Source: Geosiphon pyriformis
Taxonomy: Eukaryota; Glomeromycota; Glomeromycetes; Archaeosporales; Geosiphonaceae
Direction: 5' to 3'
Length of the DNA: 64,000 bases
Assembly (NCBI GenBank): GCA_016748015.1
Contig: JAAOMT010000352.1
Span: 1 to 64,000, forward strand
The notes below the pieces were generated by a model that saw only the letters and a program-made list of their open reading frames with translations, had not been told where the DNA came from and ran no database searches. The position numbers and the translations under genes were made by a program. Positions 1 through 12,390 of the stretch are shown here, piece by piece; the stretch's first letter is position 1; every line of letters begins with the position of its first letter.

Positions 1-700
1 CAGACAAGTAGGATTGAAATTAAATGTTAACAAATGTTTCTTTGGCAAAACAGAACTCAAGTTTTTGGGACATGTTGTGAGCAAAGATGATATTAAAACA
101 GATTCAGATAAGATTGAGATTGTTAAAAACTTTCCAGTACCAAATAATCTTACAGAATTAAGAGCATTTTTGAGATTTGCTGGATACTACTGCCACTTTA
201 TCAAAGACTTTTTCAAAATAGCTTAACCACTACACCAGTTCCAAACAAAGAACACCAAATATGAATGGACAGAAACTCAGCAAGAAGCTTTTGATATATT
301 AAGAAGAAAGCTTGTTCAAGCTTCAGTACTGATCTATCTGGATTATAGCAAGCCATTCATAATTATAATTGATACATCTGGTCAAGTATTGGAAATGGTA
401 CTATTGCAAAAAAGACCAGATAAACAAAAACACCCAGTAGCTTATACCAGTAGAAGCTTAAGTCCAACTGAAAAGAACTATGAAACCCCAGCACTAAAGC
501 ACTTAGCTATCTATTAGGCTGTCATCAAATGGAAAGAATACTTAAGTCAAAAGTTTGATGTATATACTGATCACAAAGGACTGACTTCAATCCAGAAGCA
601 AAAATTTGGAGATGATTACTATGCCAAATAGAAAATAGAACTTTTACTATTTAATTATACAGTACATTACAAAAAAGAAAAAAAAACCGGAAATACCAAT
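1..700 (+). pseudogene. pol: Reverse transcriptase C-terminus and RNase H of element F (broken)
   Basis: One frame starting near position 2 reads the end of a Gypsy RT (FFGKTELKFLGHVVSKDDIK, then FAGYYCHFI) and runs into a retroelement RNase H region with AYTSRSLSPTEKNYETPALK and VYTDHKGLTSIQ. The Asp of VYTDHK is kept. Within this frame the breaks are stops: TAA before PLHQF at about 224 where Gypsy relatives have Gln or Lys, and TAG in LAIY*AVIKW at about 516 where Trp is expected. These fit CAA to TAA and TGG to TAG. The RT catalytic YxDD lies upstream of the window. The frame fades after about 700 into a poorly conserved linker toward integrase. Confidence 0.88.
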
Positions 701-929
701 GAATTATTATAAATAAGACAAATTTAAAAACATTTCAACCCAAAAATATAACAAAAAATGAATATACAAAAATACCAACAACTCCAACATTATATAAATA
801 CCCAATTGTTCAAAGAGAAATTATCTCAGAAAAAACAAAACAACATAAAACAACAATCAAAATATTTTATTAATTATCAAAATATACTTTATCAAAAGAA
901 CAAAAAAAATCCAGATTAACCAACCAGAG

Positions 930-2012
930 TAATTACAGAACCAGAAAAGAGACAATATTATTTAACATGCACTCAGACTCAACAACAGAACATTTTCATA
1001 AAGAAGCAATCATGAAAAGAACCAGAAAAAGATACTATTGGCCATCTATATATCAGACATCATCCAATATGTCCAAAATTGTGATGCTTGTTAGAAAAGA
1101 AAAAAAACAAGACCCAGTAAACTGTTAAGACCAATCAAAGTAGAACAACTATTTGATCACATTGAAATTGACTTAGTCAGACCATTAACAATAATCATCA
1201 GAGGCAACAGATATATTGTAGTAGTCATGGACTATTTTACAAAATGGCCAGAAACAAAAGCCATTCAAAGAGTAGATGCAAAATCTGTTGCCAAATTCTT
1301 TTATCAAGATTTGATCTGTCAACACAGATGTCCAAAAGAACTATTATTAGATCAAGAAACTTACTTTGTAAATAGAACATTGGCAGAATTAAGTCAAAGA
1401 TTTGGGATAAAAAGACTATTATTATCATCATATTATCTACAAACAAATGAATTAGTTGAAAAATTCAATAGAACATTGGGTGAAGCAATAGCCAATATCA
1501 GTCAGAAAAACCAAAATAAATAGGATTTGTTCATACCAGCAGTATTATTTGCTTATCAAACAATGAAGCAGAACACTATACAAGCAACATTATTTGAATT
1601 AGTATACAGTAGAACAACAATATTACCAGTTAAGATAGAAGTCAAAACATATCCAACAGAACCAATAACAAAAGAAAATTTTCAAAGAACATTGTTAAGA
1701 AGAACATATGACTTAATGGAAACACTAGAAAACAAATGGCAAAAAACAGCTGATAACATCCAAAAGTCACAAAAGAAACAAAAAAAAAGACATAATCACC
1801 AACTATCAGATAAACCAGTCAAATTCAGAATTGGAAACAAAGTACTTCTACATTGTACCAAAGTGGAAAAACAATGGAGTAGAAAATTTGACCCCAAATG
1901 GGACAGATCATTTCACATAGAAGAAATTCTAAGAAATGGAGCTTATAAATTAAGGTTGAACAACAAAATTTTAACCAAAGCAGCACATAGAGATCAACTG
2001 AAACTCTATTAA
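930..2012 (+). pseudogene. pol: Integrase of element F (near-intact core)
   Basis: This is a Gypsy integrase, which joins the element cDNA to chromosomal DNA. The N-terminal zinc-binding part is recognisable at about 955-1,100 (HFHKEA, RYYWPSIY, QNCDAC in a shifted frame, so one small indel is present). The catalytic core reads IEIDLVRPLT, LLLDQETYF and ELVEKFNRTL, so the D,D,E triad appears complete. A single TAG at 1,521-1,523 replaces the Trp expected in NKWDLF; the frame then continues uninterrupted to 2,012 through LFAYQTMKQ and a C-terminal domain (WSRKFDPKWDRSFHIEEIL). The TAA at 2,010 may not be the true end, because the same frame continues 62 codons to the next protein. Element E has Tyr at that position. 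Confidence 0.9.
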
Positions 2013-2195
2013 AACATAGCATCAGCATCCACCAATAATATTCCACAACTAAGAGCACAGAGAATACTAGTTCAACCAAATGAGATTCTATGAGATCTGA
2101 AACCAATTGTAGTTATTAAACCAAATATGTCAAAATTGAACAACCAAAAGAGTATATAAAAACACAGTATATGTGACAAAAGCAACAAAAAAAAA

Positions 2196-2831
2196 ATGGA
2201 AATACCAGATCATATTCACACATTAGCTCAAAAATTGTTTCAGGCTTTAAGTTAACAGCAAGTAAACATGAAAATTATTATCAACAATCAAACAATTTGT
2301 TATCAAAACACCAAACAAAAAGAGAAAAGTATACCATACCAGCAATCACAGAAACAATCAATAAACTGGTTAGATAAAATAGTAGGGAAAATAAAGAACA
2401 CTTTTGGAAAAATAACCACCATAGTTCCAACAAAAGAACTGGTAAAAGAAAATTGGAACCAATAGATAGACCAGCTTCCAATACCATACTGCTATTATTA
2501 ATTGGGGCGAAAAATAAATATTCAGAAGTTATATCTTAACAAATCCAAGAGAATTTTCAATCAAGAAATAATCAGGAACATTGAAGACATTATTGGAAAG
2601 AAAACAAACTTGACATTACATATTAGAACCATTTATTGATTACACACTATATTTCAAAACTACCCAGAAATATTATTACATTTTAATATGGAAACAATAA
2701 CCATCAACCAATAGGAAAGAATAAACAACTCACAAATTAAAGAAATAAAGAGTAAGGTGGAACAGACACTATTCAAAAAAGAAGTATTTGACATAATTCA
2801 AAATGAGAATTTCAATAGAGCTCAATATTAA
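2196..2831 (+). pseudogene. Post-integrase protein of family 1, copy in element F
   Basis: This is an unrecognised protein of about 211 residues encoded between integrase and the LTR. It is in the same frame as integrase (ATG at 2,196, exactly 62 codons after the TAA at 2,010) and ends at TAA 2,829-2,831 with the residues NRAQY. Internal stops interrupt it, but I find no frameshift. Element E encodes a co-linear protein of 210 residues on the minus strand (58,817-59,449) and element D a decayed one (54,041-54,669). Shared segments include the N-terminal IxINxQTIxY block, ENWNQ/KTWNW, a CYY block, NLYxNK and the EDFDKAQY/NRAQY end. I see no transmembrane segment and cannot assign a domain. It could be a separate ORF or the C-terminal extension of the pol polyprotein. 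Confidence 0.72.
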
Positions 2832-2844
2832 AAGGAGGAGATAA
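2829..2844 (+). other. Polypurine tract of element F
   Basis: The run AAAAGGAGGAGATAA lies directly before the LTR start TGTTAC, the place where plus-strand DNA synthesis is primed in LTR retrotransposons. Element E has the equivalent AAAAAGAGGAAATAA on the minus strand next to 58,803. The tract also overlaps the stop of the post-integrase protein. Confidence 0.75.
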
Positions 2845-2910
2845 TGTTACTTATAAAAAAAAACAAATATAAAAAATAGTAGACCAATAAGAGAGTAGTA
2901 GTTAGCACGT

Positions 2911-3022
2911 GAGCACATTGCTTAGCAATATGGAGCAATGTCAGAAACCACAGCATATTGCTCAGCAATATAAGTATTGCTCAAGAAATCATAGCATATT
3001 ACTTGGGAATGTGAGTGATCTC
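2911..3022 (+). repeat. About 40-bp tandem array with palindromic core in LTR U3
   Basis: About 2.5 imperfect units of roughly 40 bp are present, each containing the palindromic core ATTGCTNAGCAAT followed by a second GCAAT or ATTGCT. The right-edge LTR (63,697-63,890) has about 4.5 units of the same kind. It lies upstream of the TATA box, where enhancer elements of an LTR are expected. Confidence 0.75.
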
Positions 3023-3039
3023 ATAGAACATTAATTATG

Positions 3040-3047
3040 TATATATA
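3040..3047 (+). promoter_or_regulatory. TATA box of family-1 LTR
   Basis: TATATATA lies in the conserved context ATTATGTATATATAGCAG. The same block is kept in the right-edge LTR (about 63,905) and in recognisable form in the minus-strand LTRs at 42,256 and 58,562, although the sequences upstream differ completely. That conservation supports a promoter role. Confidence 0.6.
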
Positions 3048-3615
3048 GCAGTAGTATTAGAAGAAGAAAAAACAGACCTCTTAGTTTAGATTTCATCTAA
3101 GCAACCTTTCACATCACAAATATCAATAAATAATTATTTACTATCTCAAATCCACTCCACTATCAACATTTTATGTTAATAGAAGTTGATACTTAATCAC
3201 ACTGGAACAATAGCTCTTAATCATGGCTATTAATAAGATACTAACTTGCAATTGTCTTGGCTTATTTCTTTATTTTCTTTTATTTTTCTTTGTTATTTCT
3301 TTTTGTTTTATTAATTGAAAAAAATTAAAGCACTGAGTTACAGATGTCATAAGGACTGGTAAAAAATCTGTGAAACAAGGGTAGAACACTCATAATTGAG
3401 AATAGCTTACCAAAAGGATTACCAGTCATCATACTGAGAAAGAAATTTGATGGAATTGTAATTCTGAGAGGCTACTAAAACAACAATTGAATCTCTGTCC
3501 ATTATACAAAGAACTCAACAAAAAAAACCTTTAGAAACCAAGATTAATATATCAATTGAGCACCATATTATGGATTTGTTATTTGCTTTGAGACCCCAAA
3601 TAATCATCTGTAACA

Positions 3616-4442
3616 TTGTCATTTTGCTAAGAGTCACAAATCTGCCATTTGATTGTCTATAACTAAGTTAAAATTCTATTATGAAAAGCACAACTTCTTG
3701 CCATGTGATGGTTTTTTTTTCCTTCAGTGTTCAGTTTGTTTTTCTTGTGATCTGCTGAGATAATATGGGATTTTGGTTTTAAGCTAAGTATCTATGTGTG
3801 CTTTGGATTGTATTCATGTCTGTTCAAATCAGATTTTGGTTTCTTGAATAAAATTTCTGTAGTGAATAATCTAAGTGTGTAGTACTGTCTTGATTGGTCC
3901 AAGTGACTGGTTATGTGTAAAAAAAGCATAAGCCTTACTTAATTTAGATTTTGTTTTGATTCTATGTATTTAAGTAGTGGTTGAATTGCATTCATAAAAC
4001 TCTGAATAAAAAATAAAAATAATAAATACTAATTTTAAAAAACCAGTAAACAATTACATAAATTAGGCAATAATTATTAAAGCAATTCTTGTAAAAATAT
4101 TAACAAAGACTGTATAAGCTGCAGTAACTAAATTTGGTTTAATTAAGTCGATCAAAATACAGTTAATAAGACTATAATAAAAGTTATTGTAAAATTAAAT
4201 AGTTAAGTCTAAGTTGATTTTTTAATATTTTAATAGTTTAATTAAAAAAAATACTATTTATATAACTAATACCAATATTAACAAACAATTATAAAATAAA
4301 AAAAATATACATAAAACTTTGCTCTATATTTTTTTATAAATACAAATACACACAATTTGTAGAATTTTGTTTTTTCAAATAATAATAAAACTTGTATTAT
4401 TAATTATAATTTGGCTAATTATTTTTGTGTTAAATATATTAT
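3616..4442. repeat. Inter-element stretch ending in a LINE-type 3' tail
   Basis: No gene is seen here. From about 3,880 to 4,010 the sequence matches the 3' end of the LINE family: GTACTGTCTTGATTGG, then GTGACTGGTTATGTGT, then A-rich DNA with AATAAAAAATAAAAATAAT. The upstream 3,616-3,870 is less AT-rich than its surroundings but does not match the other LINE copies, so it may be a diverged LINE subfamily or unrelated DNA. 4,020-4,442 is AT-rich with nothing recognised. Confidence 0.55.
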
Positions 4443-5127
4443 TATTATAATTAAAATTTATAATTTTTATTAATTATTATATGTATTAACCATTAATGTT
4501 ATATAATTAGTTATTTTATTTTTAAATAATAATTGTTAACTTAACTGTTGACTTGATTATTAACTTAATTAATAACCTACTTATTAATCTAGTTATTGAT
4601 CTAATTAATAAGTCTCTTAACTATAGAAAAATATATAAGAATATATATAAAAAATTAAAAAAATAAAACAATATTTATCAACTCAATCTTTTTTTTATTG
4701 CTTGTTTTTTATTTTTTATTTTTTATCTTCAAATATCTAAATATTTTAGAATAAAAAATTACTTGTTGGCATTTACCTACTTTTTCTTAATTTGTATAAT
4801 TGTAATATTTGAAAATTATTGAATAAAATATATTTAAAAAATACATTTAATATCTGATATTAAATTCTAAAAGTACTGATATAAAATATAAAATTATATT
4901 AGTATATTATTATTTGTTAACAGTACAGACTATTTCTTTATCTTCAGATTTTTTAGTTTTTTTTTAAAAAAATTAATAACTGAGATATTTTATAAGACTG
5001 ATTTCATATATTGAATCCATATTCATTTAATTTATTTCTTAAAGTTAAATTTTCTTTGATTAATTTTATTATCTTACAATTCTATTTTTTTTTGCTATTT
5101 ATTAATTTATTACTTCAACTTATAACA
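4443..5127 (+). repeat. 5' LTR of element A (family 2, heavily decayed)
   Basis: It starts TATTATAATT (consensus TGTTATAATTGAAACTCAT) and ends ATAACA, followed by the leader TAAAAGTAGTGCTTTTTGTA that also follows the 5' LTRs at 41,574 and 46,707. A short-unit array like that of the other family-2 LTRs is present near 4,530-4,612 but most G and C positions have become A or T. Confidence 0.82.
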
Positions 5128-5178
5128 TAAAAGTAGTGCTTTTTGTAAGATTGTTAAAATTTATTTATTTTTTATTAT

Positions 5179-6575
5179 ATGAATAATTATTCATATTTGT
5201 CACAACAATTAGAAAAATATTTTGAAGTACACAACAAAAAGTAATTTAGACTTTATTATACTTAATTCTTTGTTCTCTTGTTTGATTTGCTTCTCTATTA
5301 AAAAACAATTTAGTAGACAATTTTAAGACTTTTGGAACTAATTCTTAAATGAGCATTTAACTAAAACCTATACAGTATATACAACTTATTTCTTTAACTA
5401 AGTTTACTTTAAAAACAATCTTGAAGAAAAAAACAATAACATCAATTAGCTTTTATATTCAACAATCTTTAAACAACAGTTTTTTAACTTTAAATATCTG
5501 AATTATCAAATTCACATCTGAATTGCTGCTTATCAGTTAACTAAAACTTTCTTTGAAACAAAAAAAAAGTTATTAAATTGTTTCTGTTTTTGATTTCTTC
5601 TTAAATAAATCAGATTATTCTACACAAATAGTTACTTTTGAACCAATGACTGCTAATCTCATACAAGCAAATATTCTGGTTATTTTCTAAGATATATATA
5701 CTGCTTTAGGATAAAAAAATAACACCTTACTATTTTTATTTAAAAACAATACACAAAATTCAATTAAATAGTTGGATGATTTTGAAAAAGCAACTACTGC
5801 TAACTAATATGATGCTAAATACAAGTTTCAAATTATTGGTAGCTATTTTTAAAACTTTTTTGCTATTTGGTTTTTACAAAAAACTAATACTAATGCTTAC
5901 CAAAAAATTATCAAATAGACACTAATAAATACCAAAGAAAAAAATATTTTTTTTACTATTTGGTTTAAAAACAAATTCAGAACTCTTATTTTAATTTTTA
6001 AATAGCATATAAAATTAGAAAAAAAAACTCAAGGCTCTGGCAAAGTTGTAACTAAATATGTCAAAGCAATCAAAAAACTTATCAAATAAATAAACTTTAA
6101 AAGAAACTGGACAGAAAAATAAAAAATTTATTTTTTTACAAAAGGATTAAAAACTAATTTATCTTATATTTTTTAATTTTTTTTTGGTTTTAAAAGATAA
6201 TTCAATTATGAATATGATTATTAAATTTGCACAAAAAATTAAAGATAACCAAAAAATACACCTAAAATTTACTTTATTAGTTTTTGTTCTTGCTTTTATT
6301 TTGGCTTTTGCTTCTTAAATAACTGTTATTTTTTTTGCCACCCAAACTCAAAATTTTAATAAACAATTAATAGATAGACTTATAACCAATTTTGTTCAGT
6401 TATTAGAATTCTTAGCTTAAGCATTCAAAAAAACTTAACAACTCTAAAGACCCAAATTTAAATCTTATTTTAATTAGTTTTAGCAGCTTTTTTATCAAAG
6501 ACAGCAAAATTGTGGCCTATTTATGTGCTATTGTTGTGGATTGACTAGATATTTCTTCAAAAATTGCAACAAAAT
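5179..6575 (+). pseudogene. gag: Gag of element A, left copy (relic)
   Basis: Gag packages the element RNA. The start ATG at 5,179 is in the same context as in element B (ATG at 41,627), and the reading frame can be followed with many TAA/TAG stops through the SQQLEKYFEVHN region, a middle domain and a zinc knuckle at 6,526-6,570. The knuckle reads CYCCGLTRYFFKNC, a CX2CX4HX4C motif in which His has become Tyr (CAT to TAT). Directly after the knuckle the sequence jumps to the end of the protease region (AATTATAAATTTTATAAACTAATC), so the gag tail and most of the protease are deleted. Confidence 0.8.
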
Positions 6576-6589
6576 TTTTGCTTAATTAT

Positions 6590-8890
6590 AAATTTTATAA
6601 ACTAATCATTAAATATAGTAAAAAGTTTATTATAATTAAGTATTATCATTAAATAATTTCTCCAATACTTAAACAGAATTAAAAAAACAATTAAATAAAT
6701 CAGATAATAAAAAAAGTAATGAAAAAAAATAAAGAAAAACAAAAAAACATTGCTAAACTTGCTTATATTATTTTTATCAGCAATAATAAGCCACTGGACA
6801 ATATTAAAACTAATAAAAAAATCATTATAAATAGTAAACTAATCTGTTGGTCTTATTATAATATTTTTAGAAGAATATTTAACAGAAAGTTTGGCAAAAA
6901 AACCAAATACAACAACTAGTAGTATAGTCTTTATGCCTAATGTTGGTATAATAAACTATTGTATTTTTTTAATAATAAATATATGTTTTGTCTAATCTAT
7001 TATAAAAATTGGAAATTTATTAACTTAATACCAAAAAAAAAAAAAAAAAAAAAAAAGTGCAAAAGTTTTTTGAGAATAACTACTTAAAATTTAATTATTA
7101 ATTATAAAACAAAAAGAACTTTCTCTTAAAGAAAAAAAAATTAACATTAAAAATTTGTTGGCAAAAAATAGTCCAGTTATCTCAAAAAAATGATGTATTT
7201 ATGTAATACAACACACTATTATCACCAAAAAAACTTGTTTTATTTATTTGAAATCTTATTAGTTTAATTATTGTAATAATAAATTTATCAAAAAAAAAAT
7301 TAGATAAAAAACTTTGAATTCATATAAGAAACCAAAAATAAATAAATTTTTTTAGTTGTAGTAATATTCAAAAAAAATAGAACTTTATGTTTTTGTATTG
7401 ACTATTGTCAATTAAATGTTATTATTAAAAAAGACATATATCTATTTTCCAAAATTAATACAATGCTAAATCAATTCAATAGTGCTGTTTTTTTCTTAAT
7501 TATTAATTTAATTGCTAGATTTTAACAAGTAGAAATAAATCTAAAAAGCAAAAAAAAAACTGCCTTTATTACCAAGTATAGCACCTACAAATTTACAGTT
7601 ATGTTTTTTGGTTTTATTAATATTTTCATCTTTTAATACTTAATAAACAAAATATTTAAATCAGTAAAAAAAACTTTGTTCTAGTTTATTTAAATAACAT
7701 AATAGTATATTCAAAAACTTGAAATAAATATCTTAAACATTTACAAAAAGTTTTTGATTTTTTTAGAAATGTTGATATTAAGATTAATCTAATCAAATCT
7801 TTCTCTAAATAACAATATACCTAGTTTTTTGGTTATTTTATTACAAAAAATAGAATTTTCTTTGATCTAATCAAGATTAAAAAAGTCTAAAACATTAAAC
7901 AACCAATAAATATTTATAAACTACACTTTTTTTTTGATTTAGTCTCTTGTTATTAAAAGTTTGTTAAAGATTTTTTTAAAATTATCTTTCTTTTTAATTA
8001 GCTATTTAAGAAAATTATCAATTATTATTGGGATATATATTAATAAAAAGCCTTTAAAACTTTAAAAAAAAATTAATTACAGAACTTATTTGTATGTAAT
8101 TTAATCTAAATTAATTTTTTATTTTTTACATTAATGCATCTGGCTTTAGACTTGATATTATTCTTTTCTAGAAAAATAAAGATGACAAAAAACATGTTAT
8201 AGCTTATATTAGCCAATTATTTTCTTCAACAAAACAAAACTATTTAATTATTGAATAAGAATATTTGATAATAGTATAAACTACCAATTACTAAAACAAA
8301 TATTTTTTTGGTGCCAAATTTCTGGTGATAACAGATTATTAAGCTTTGGTTTGACTGTACAAGAAAAAAAAGCTAAAATACAAACAAATAATTTGCTAAA
8401 TACTCTATTTAAATAAATTTGACTATAATATACAATATTATAAAGAAGCAAATTATCAAAATACTGATGTTTTTTCTAAACTTATTATCCAGTAATAGTA
8501 CAATTTTTATAAACCAAACTAACTTAATTATTAATAATTTTTTTTAACTAAACACAATAATAGACTTGAACAACTATTATGCTTTAATAAAATTTTTGAA
8601 TAAAAAACAATATCTACTAAACTATAATCAACAATAAAAAAACATTTGTAAAAACAATCAAATTTTTATTTAATTCATTAAAACCAACTATACAAAAAAA
8701 TAAAAAAGATCTTAATTATTTACAAAAAGTTATTAGATTTGAATAAAAAAAAATTGTGATTTATAATATACATACTAATCTATTAGTTAAATATATTGAA
8801 AAAACAAAAACAAATCAAAAAACACTTGTTTACTATTATTGGCTTATTTTAGGAAAAAACATTGCTGATATTACTAATAGAATTTTAGTT
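6590..8890 (+). pseudogene. pol: Pol relic of element A, left copy (protease end, RT, RNase H, integrase start)
   Basis: This highly decayed sequence aligns throughout with the pol genes at 9,000-12,300 and 49,000-52,300. The recognisable order is: protease C-terminus, a lysine-rich linker (6,719-6,919 is its longest open piece), an interrupted poly-A run at about 7,031-7,056, RT (about 7,140-7,990), RNase H (about 8,080-8,450) and the integrase zinc region ending near 8,880 (GGAAAAAACATTGCTGA). Almost every CAA codon has become TAA. It then breaks off into about 110 bp of unassigned AT-rich DNA before the right copy starts. Confidence 0.8.
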
Positions 8891-8999
8891 ATTAACTAGT
8901 ATAAAATTACCTTTATGATTTTTATTATTAATTAGTATATATTAATATTATTTCAAATTATTGAATATTACTATTTAATTAATATCTCAATTTATACAA

Positions 9000-11900
9000 T
9001 AAAAATTAGAATGATCAAATTACAGAAGCAAAAGAGTATATCATAATTGTTGACAATAAGTGACTTAAGAAAGCCAAAGTATTATTTGACTATAAACTTT
9101 GTAAGCTAACTATCAGATGTGGTAAAAAGCTCATTGTGCTTAAGTACTATTATTAGACAACCTCTCTAGTATTCAAGCAAAACCAAGAAAAAAAACAATC
9201 AGATAAATCAAATAATGATAAAAGTGATAAAAAAGAAGATCAAAAAAAACAAGAAGAAACTGCTAAACTCACTTATACTATCTTTACCAGCAATGACAAG
9301 CTACTGGACAATGTTAAAACTGACAAAGAAGAAATTGTGGTAAATGACAAGCTAATTTACTGGTTCTACTATGATATCTTCAGAAGAACCTTTGATAGAA
9401 AACCTGGCAAGAAAGCAAAATACAGTTATTGGTAGCATGGTCTTTGTGCCAGGTGCTAGTGTAATAAACCTTTGTATTCCTCTAGTGATAAATGCAAGTT
9501 CTGTCTGATTTATTACAAAGATTAAAAGCCAATTAGTTTGATATCCAAAGAAAAACTAAAAGAAGTACAGAAGTCCTTTGAGAATAAACCACCTGAAATC
9601 TAATCACTAGTTGTAGAACAAAAAAAATCTTCTCTTGAAAAAAAAAAAGTGGACATTAAAAATTTGTTGGCTAAAAATAGCCCAGTTATCTTAAAAGAAG
9701 GTAATACCCTTGAACAAACTTATGTAATACAATACATTATCACCACAAAAGAAACTTATTTCATCCATTTAAAGTCTTATCAATCTAATCAACACAATAA
9801 TGAGTTCATCAAAAAAGAAATAAACCAGATGAAAAATCTTGGGTTCATACAAGAAGTTAAGAGTAAATGGGCTTTTCCAGTTGTAGTAATATCCAAAAAA
9901 GGTAGAACTCTACACTTCTGTATCAACTACTGCCAATTAAATACCATCACTATAAAAGACATGTATCCACTTTCCAAAATTAATGCAATGCTAAATAAAT
10001 TCAATGATGCTGCTTTCTTCTCAACCATTGACTTAACTGCTGGATTTTGGCAAGTAAAAATAAATCCAGAAAGCAAAAAGAAAATTGCCTTTATTACTAA
10101 GTATGGCACCTATGAATTTACAGTCATGTTTTTTGGTCTCATCAATGCTTTTTTTATCTTTTAATGCCTAATAAACAAAGTATTTAAATCAGTAAAAGAA
10201 AACTTTGTTCTGGTCTACTTAGACAATATAATAGTCTACTCAAAAACCTAAGATAAACATTTTGAACATTTGCAAAAGGTTTTTGACCTGTTCAGAAATG
10301 CTGGTCTTAAGATCAAACTAATCAAATCTTTTTTTGGATACCAATCCACCCAGTTTTTTGGTCATCTTATTACAAAATACAGAATCTTTTCTAACCCAGC
10401 TAAAGTTGAAAAAGTTCAAAACATTAGACAACCAATGAATGTTTCTGAACTATGCTCTTTTCTTAGTTTGGCTTCTTATTATCACAAATTTATCAAGAAT
10501 TTCTCCAAAATCGTCTTTCCTCTCAATTAGCTACTCAGAAAAAATTTTAATTATTACTAGGGCACTTATTAACAAAAAGCTTTTAAAATTCTGAAGGAAA
10601 AACTTTTTACTAAACCAATTCTCAAACAACCTAATCTGGACCAATCTTTTATTTTTTACACTGATGTATATGACTATGAACTTAGTACTGTTTTTTTACA
10701 GAAAGATGAAAATGGCAGAGAATATGCCATAATATATACTAATAGATCTCTTACACCAGCAGAAAAAAACTATTTAGTTACTGAACAAGAATGTTTAGCA
10801 GTAGTTTGGGCTACTAGTTATTGGAATTAATATCTTCTTGGTGTAAAATTTCTAGTAGTAACAGATTATTAAGCCTTGGTTTGACTGCATAATAAAAAGA
10901 AGCTAAAACACAAACAAATAACTCAGTGAATACTCCATTTGGATGAATTTGACTATAATATTCAACACCACAAAAGAGCAAATTATCAAAATGCCAATGT
11001 TTTCTCTAGACTTACCATCCAGTAATAGTACAATCTCTTAACCAAACCAACTTAATTATTAGTAATACTCTCATAAACAAACACAATAATAGACTTGGAC
11101 AACTACTTTGCCTTAATAAAATTTTTGGGTAAAGAACAATACCCACCAGAATACACTTGACAGCAAAAAAAACATTTGTGCAAACAATTAATTTTCTATT
11201 TGATCCATCAGAACCAATTATATAAAAAAAACAGAAAAGATTCTGATTGCCTCCAGAGAGTTATCAGATTTGAAAAAAGAAAAATTGTAATATACAACAT
11301 GTATATTGACCCATTAACTAGACACTTTGAAAAAACAAAAACAATTCAAAAAACTTTAACTCACTATTATTGGTCTACTTTGGGAAAAAACATTGCTAAA
11401 TACATCAAAACCTGTGACATCTGCCAAAGAAAAGGCAAACTGAATTGCAAAGAAAATATCCATCCAATCTCTGTTGGTCAACCATTTGACAGAATTAGTA
11501 TAGATGTTATTGGGCCTTTAACAATAACTTCTGATGGCAACAGATATATTATTACAGCTACTGACTATCTTACAAAGTAGGTAAAAGCAAAAACCACTTT
11601 AGACTAAACAGTAGTCTCAATAGCCAATTTCATTTATGAAGATATTATTTGCTATTATGACTGCTTCAAAAAACTTTTATCTAATAAAGGAAGAGCTTTT
11701 TTCAGTACACTAGTTAAAGAACTTTACAAGAAAATGGAAATACATCACAAACTTTCCTCTTCTTATCACCCCTAAACAAATGACCTAGTAGAATATTTCA
11801 ATAAAACATTATGTAAAACTCTAGCCAAAACCAGTGAAGAAACAAACTTATGGAACAAAGTACTGTCTTTAGCTTTGTTTGCTTATAGAACTGTAAATTA

Positions 11901-12390
11901 TAACATAACAAGTTATGAACCTTTTTATTTGTTCTATGAACATATAATAATACTACTAATAGAAACTAACATTGAGACAATATCTTTTGAAGAAATCACA
12001 ATAGAAAATTACAAAGACATTTTGCAAAGAAAACTTGGTACCATTCTTGATTTCTTGGTAAAAGCACGAATAATTGCTTTTGAAAAGATAAAACAGTTCT
12101 AAAAAAAACTTAAAAAAAAAAAAACCTATAAAACACTTTCTTTAAGTATTGGTAACTGGTATTAGAATACTATTTAAACAGAAACAATATCTATAATAAT
12201 AAATTCTCTAGCCAGTAAAAAGAAACCTTTATAGTTAACAAAGTTTTGAACAATGGTTCTTATATTTTTCAAAATTAATCTGGAACAATCTTCAATGATT
12301 GTTTTGTTCATGGTATATAACTCAAGAAATATTATAAACAATCTAATTGGTTGCCTATTGTAGTAATATCAACCCAAATAATCAGCAAAA
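9000..12390 (+). pseudogene. pol: Pol of element A, right copy (protease end, Cys module, RT, RNase H, integrase)
   Basis: The copy is 5'-truncated within protease (KEYIIIVDNK at about 9,030). It continues through a charged linker, a Cys-rich module (9,446-9,504: LCARC and KCKFC pairs), RT (9,649-10,164: PVVVISKKGRTLHFCINYCQ, IDLTAGFWQVKI, then VYLDNIIVYSK, where the catalytic YLDD has become YLDN), a tether (10,270-10,530), RNase H (FYTDVYDYEL, TEQECLAVVW) and integrase (11,176-11,580: HFEKTKTIQK, CDICQRKG, IDVIGPLTI; later DLVEYFNKTL). Stops such as the TAG at 11,578 fall where Trp is usual. The integrase frame ends near TAA 12,391-12,393, overlapping the next ORF by about 50 nt in the -1 frame. 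Confidence 0.9.

Larger units (their letters stand above)
1..3615 (+). mobile_element. Family-1 Ty3/Gypsy element F, 3' part with 3' LTR
   Basis: This is the 3' part of a Gypsy LTR retrotransposon cut by the left edge of the window. The order on the plus strand is the end of reverse transcriptase, RNase H, integrase, a post-integrase protein, a purine-rich tract and an LTR. RT-RNaseH-integrase order defines Ty3/Gypsy. The same family recurs as element D (23,689-55,447, interrupted) and as element E on the minus strand (57,859-63,640). The 5' LTR, gag, protease and most of RT lie outside the window, so a target-site duplication cannot be checked; the bases after the LTR are TTGT. Coding regions are broken mostly by in-frame stops. 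Confidence 0.93.
2845..3615 (+). repeat. 3' LTR of element F (family 1, ATTGCT-array subtype)
   Basis: The 771-bp LTR starts TGTTAC and ends GTAACA, giving short terminal inverted repeats. It is bounded on the left by the polypurine tract. Homologous LTRs are at 23,689-24,489, 41,649-42,509 (minus), 54,681-55,447, 57,859-58,803 (minus) and 63,631 to the window end. They share both ends, a TATA-containing central part, a T-rich stretch and the segment GGTAAAAAATCTG or similar, but the U3 array differs (see the findings). The end was placed by matching the TTGTTATTTGCT...GTAACA segment with the other copies. Confidence 0.9.

Noticed and set aside
2911-3022. CRISPR-like spaced repeats
   Set aside because: Units are contiguous and diverged, without unique spacers, and lie within an LTR.
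7031-7056. Long A run taken as a poly-A tail of a retroposed gene
   Set aside because: Both sides align with family-2 pol, so it is a decayed lysine-rich linker or a homopolymer expansion, not an insertion end.
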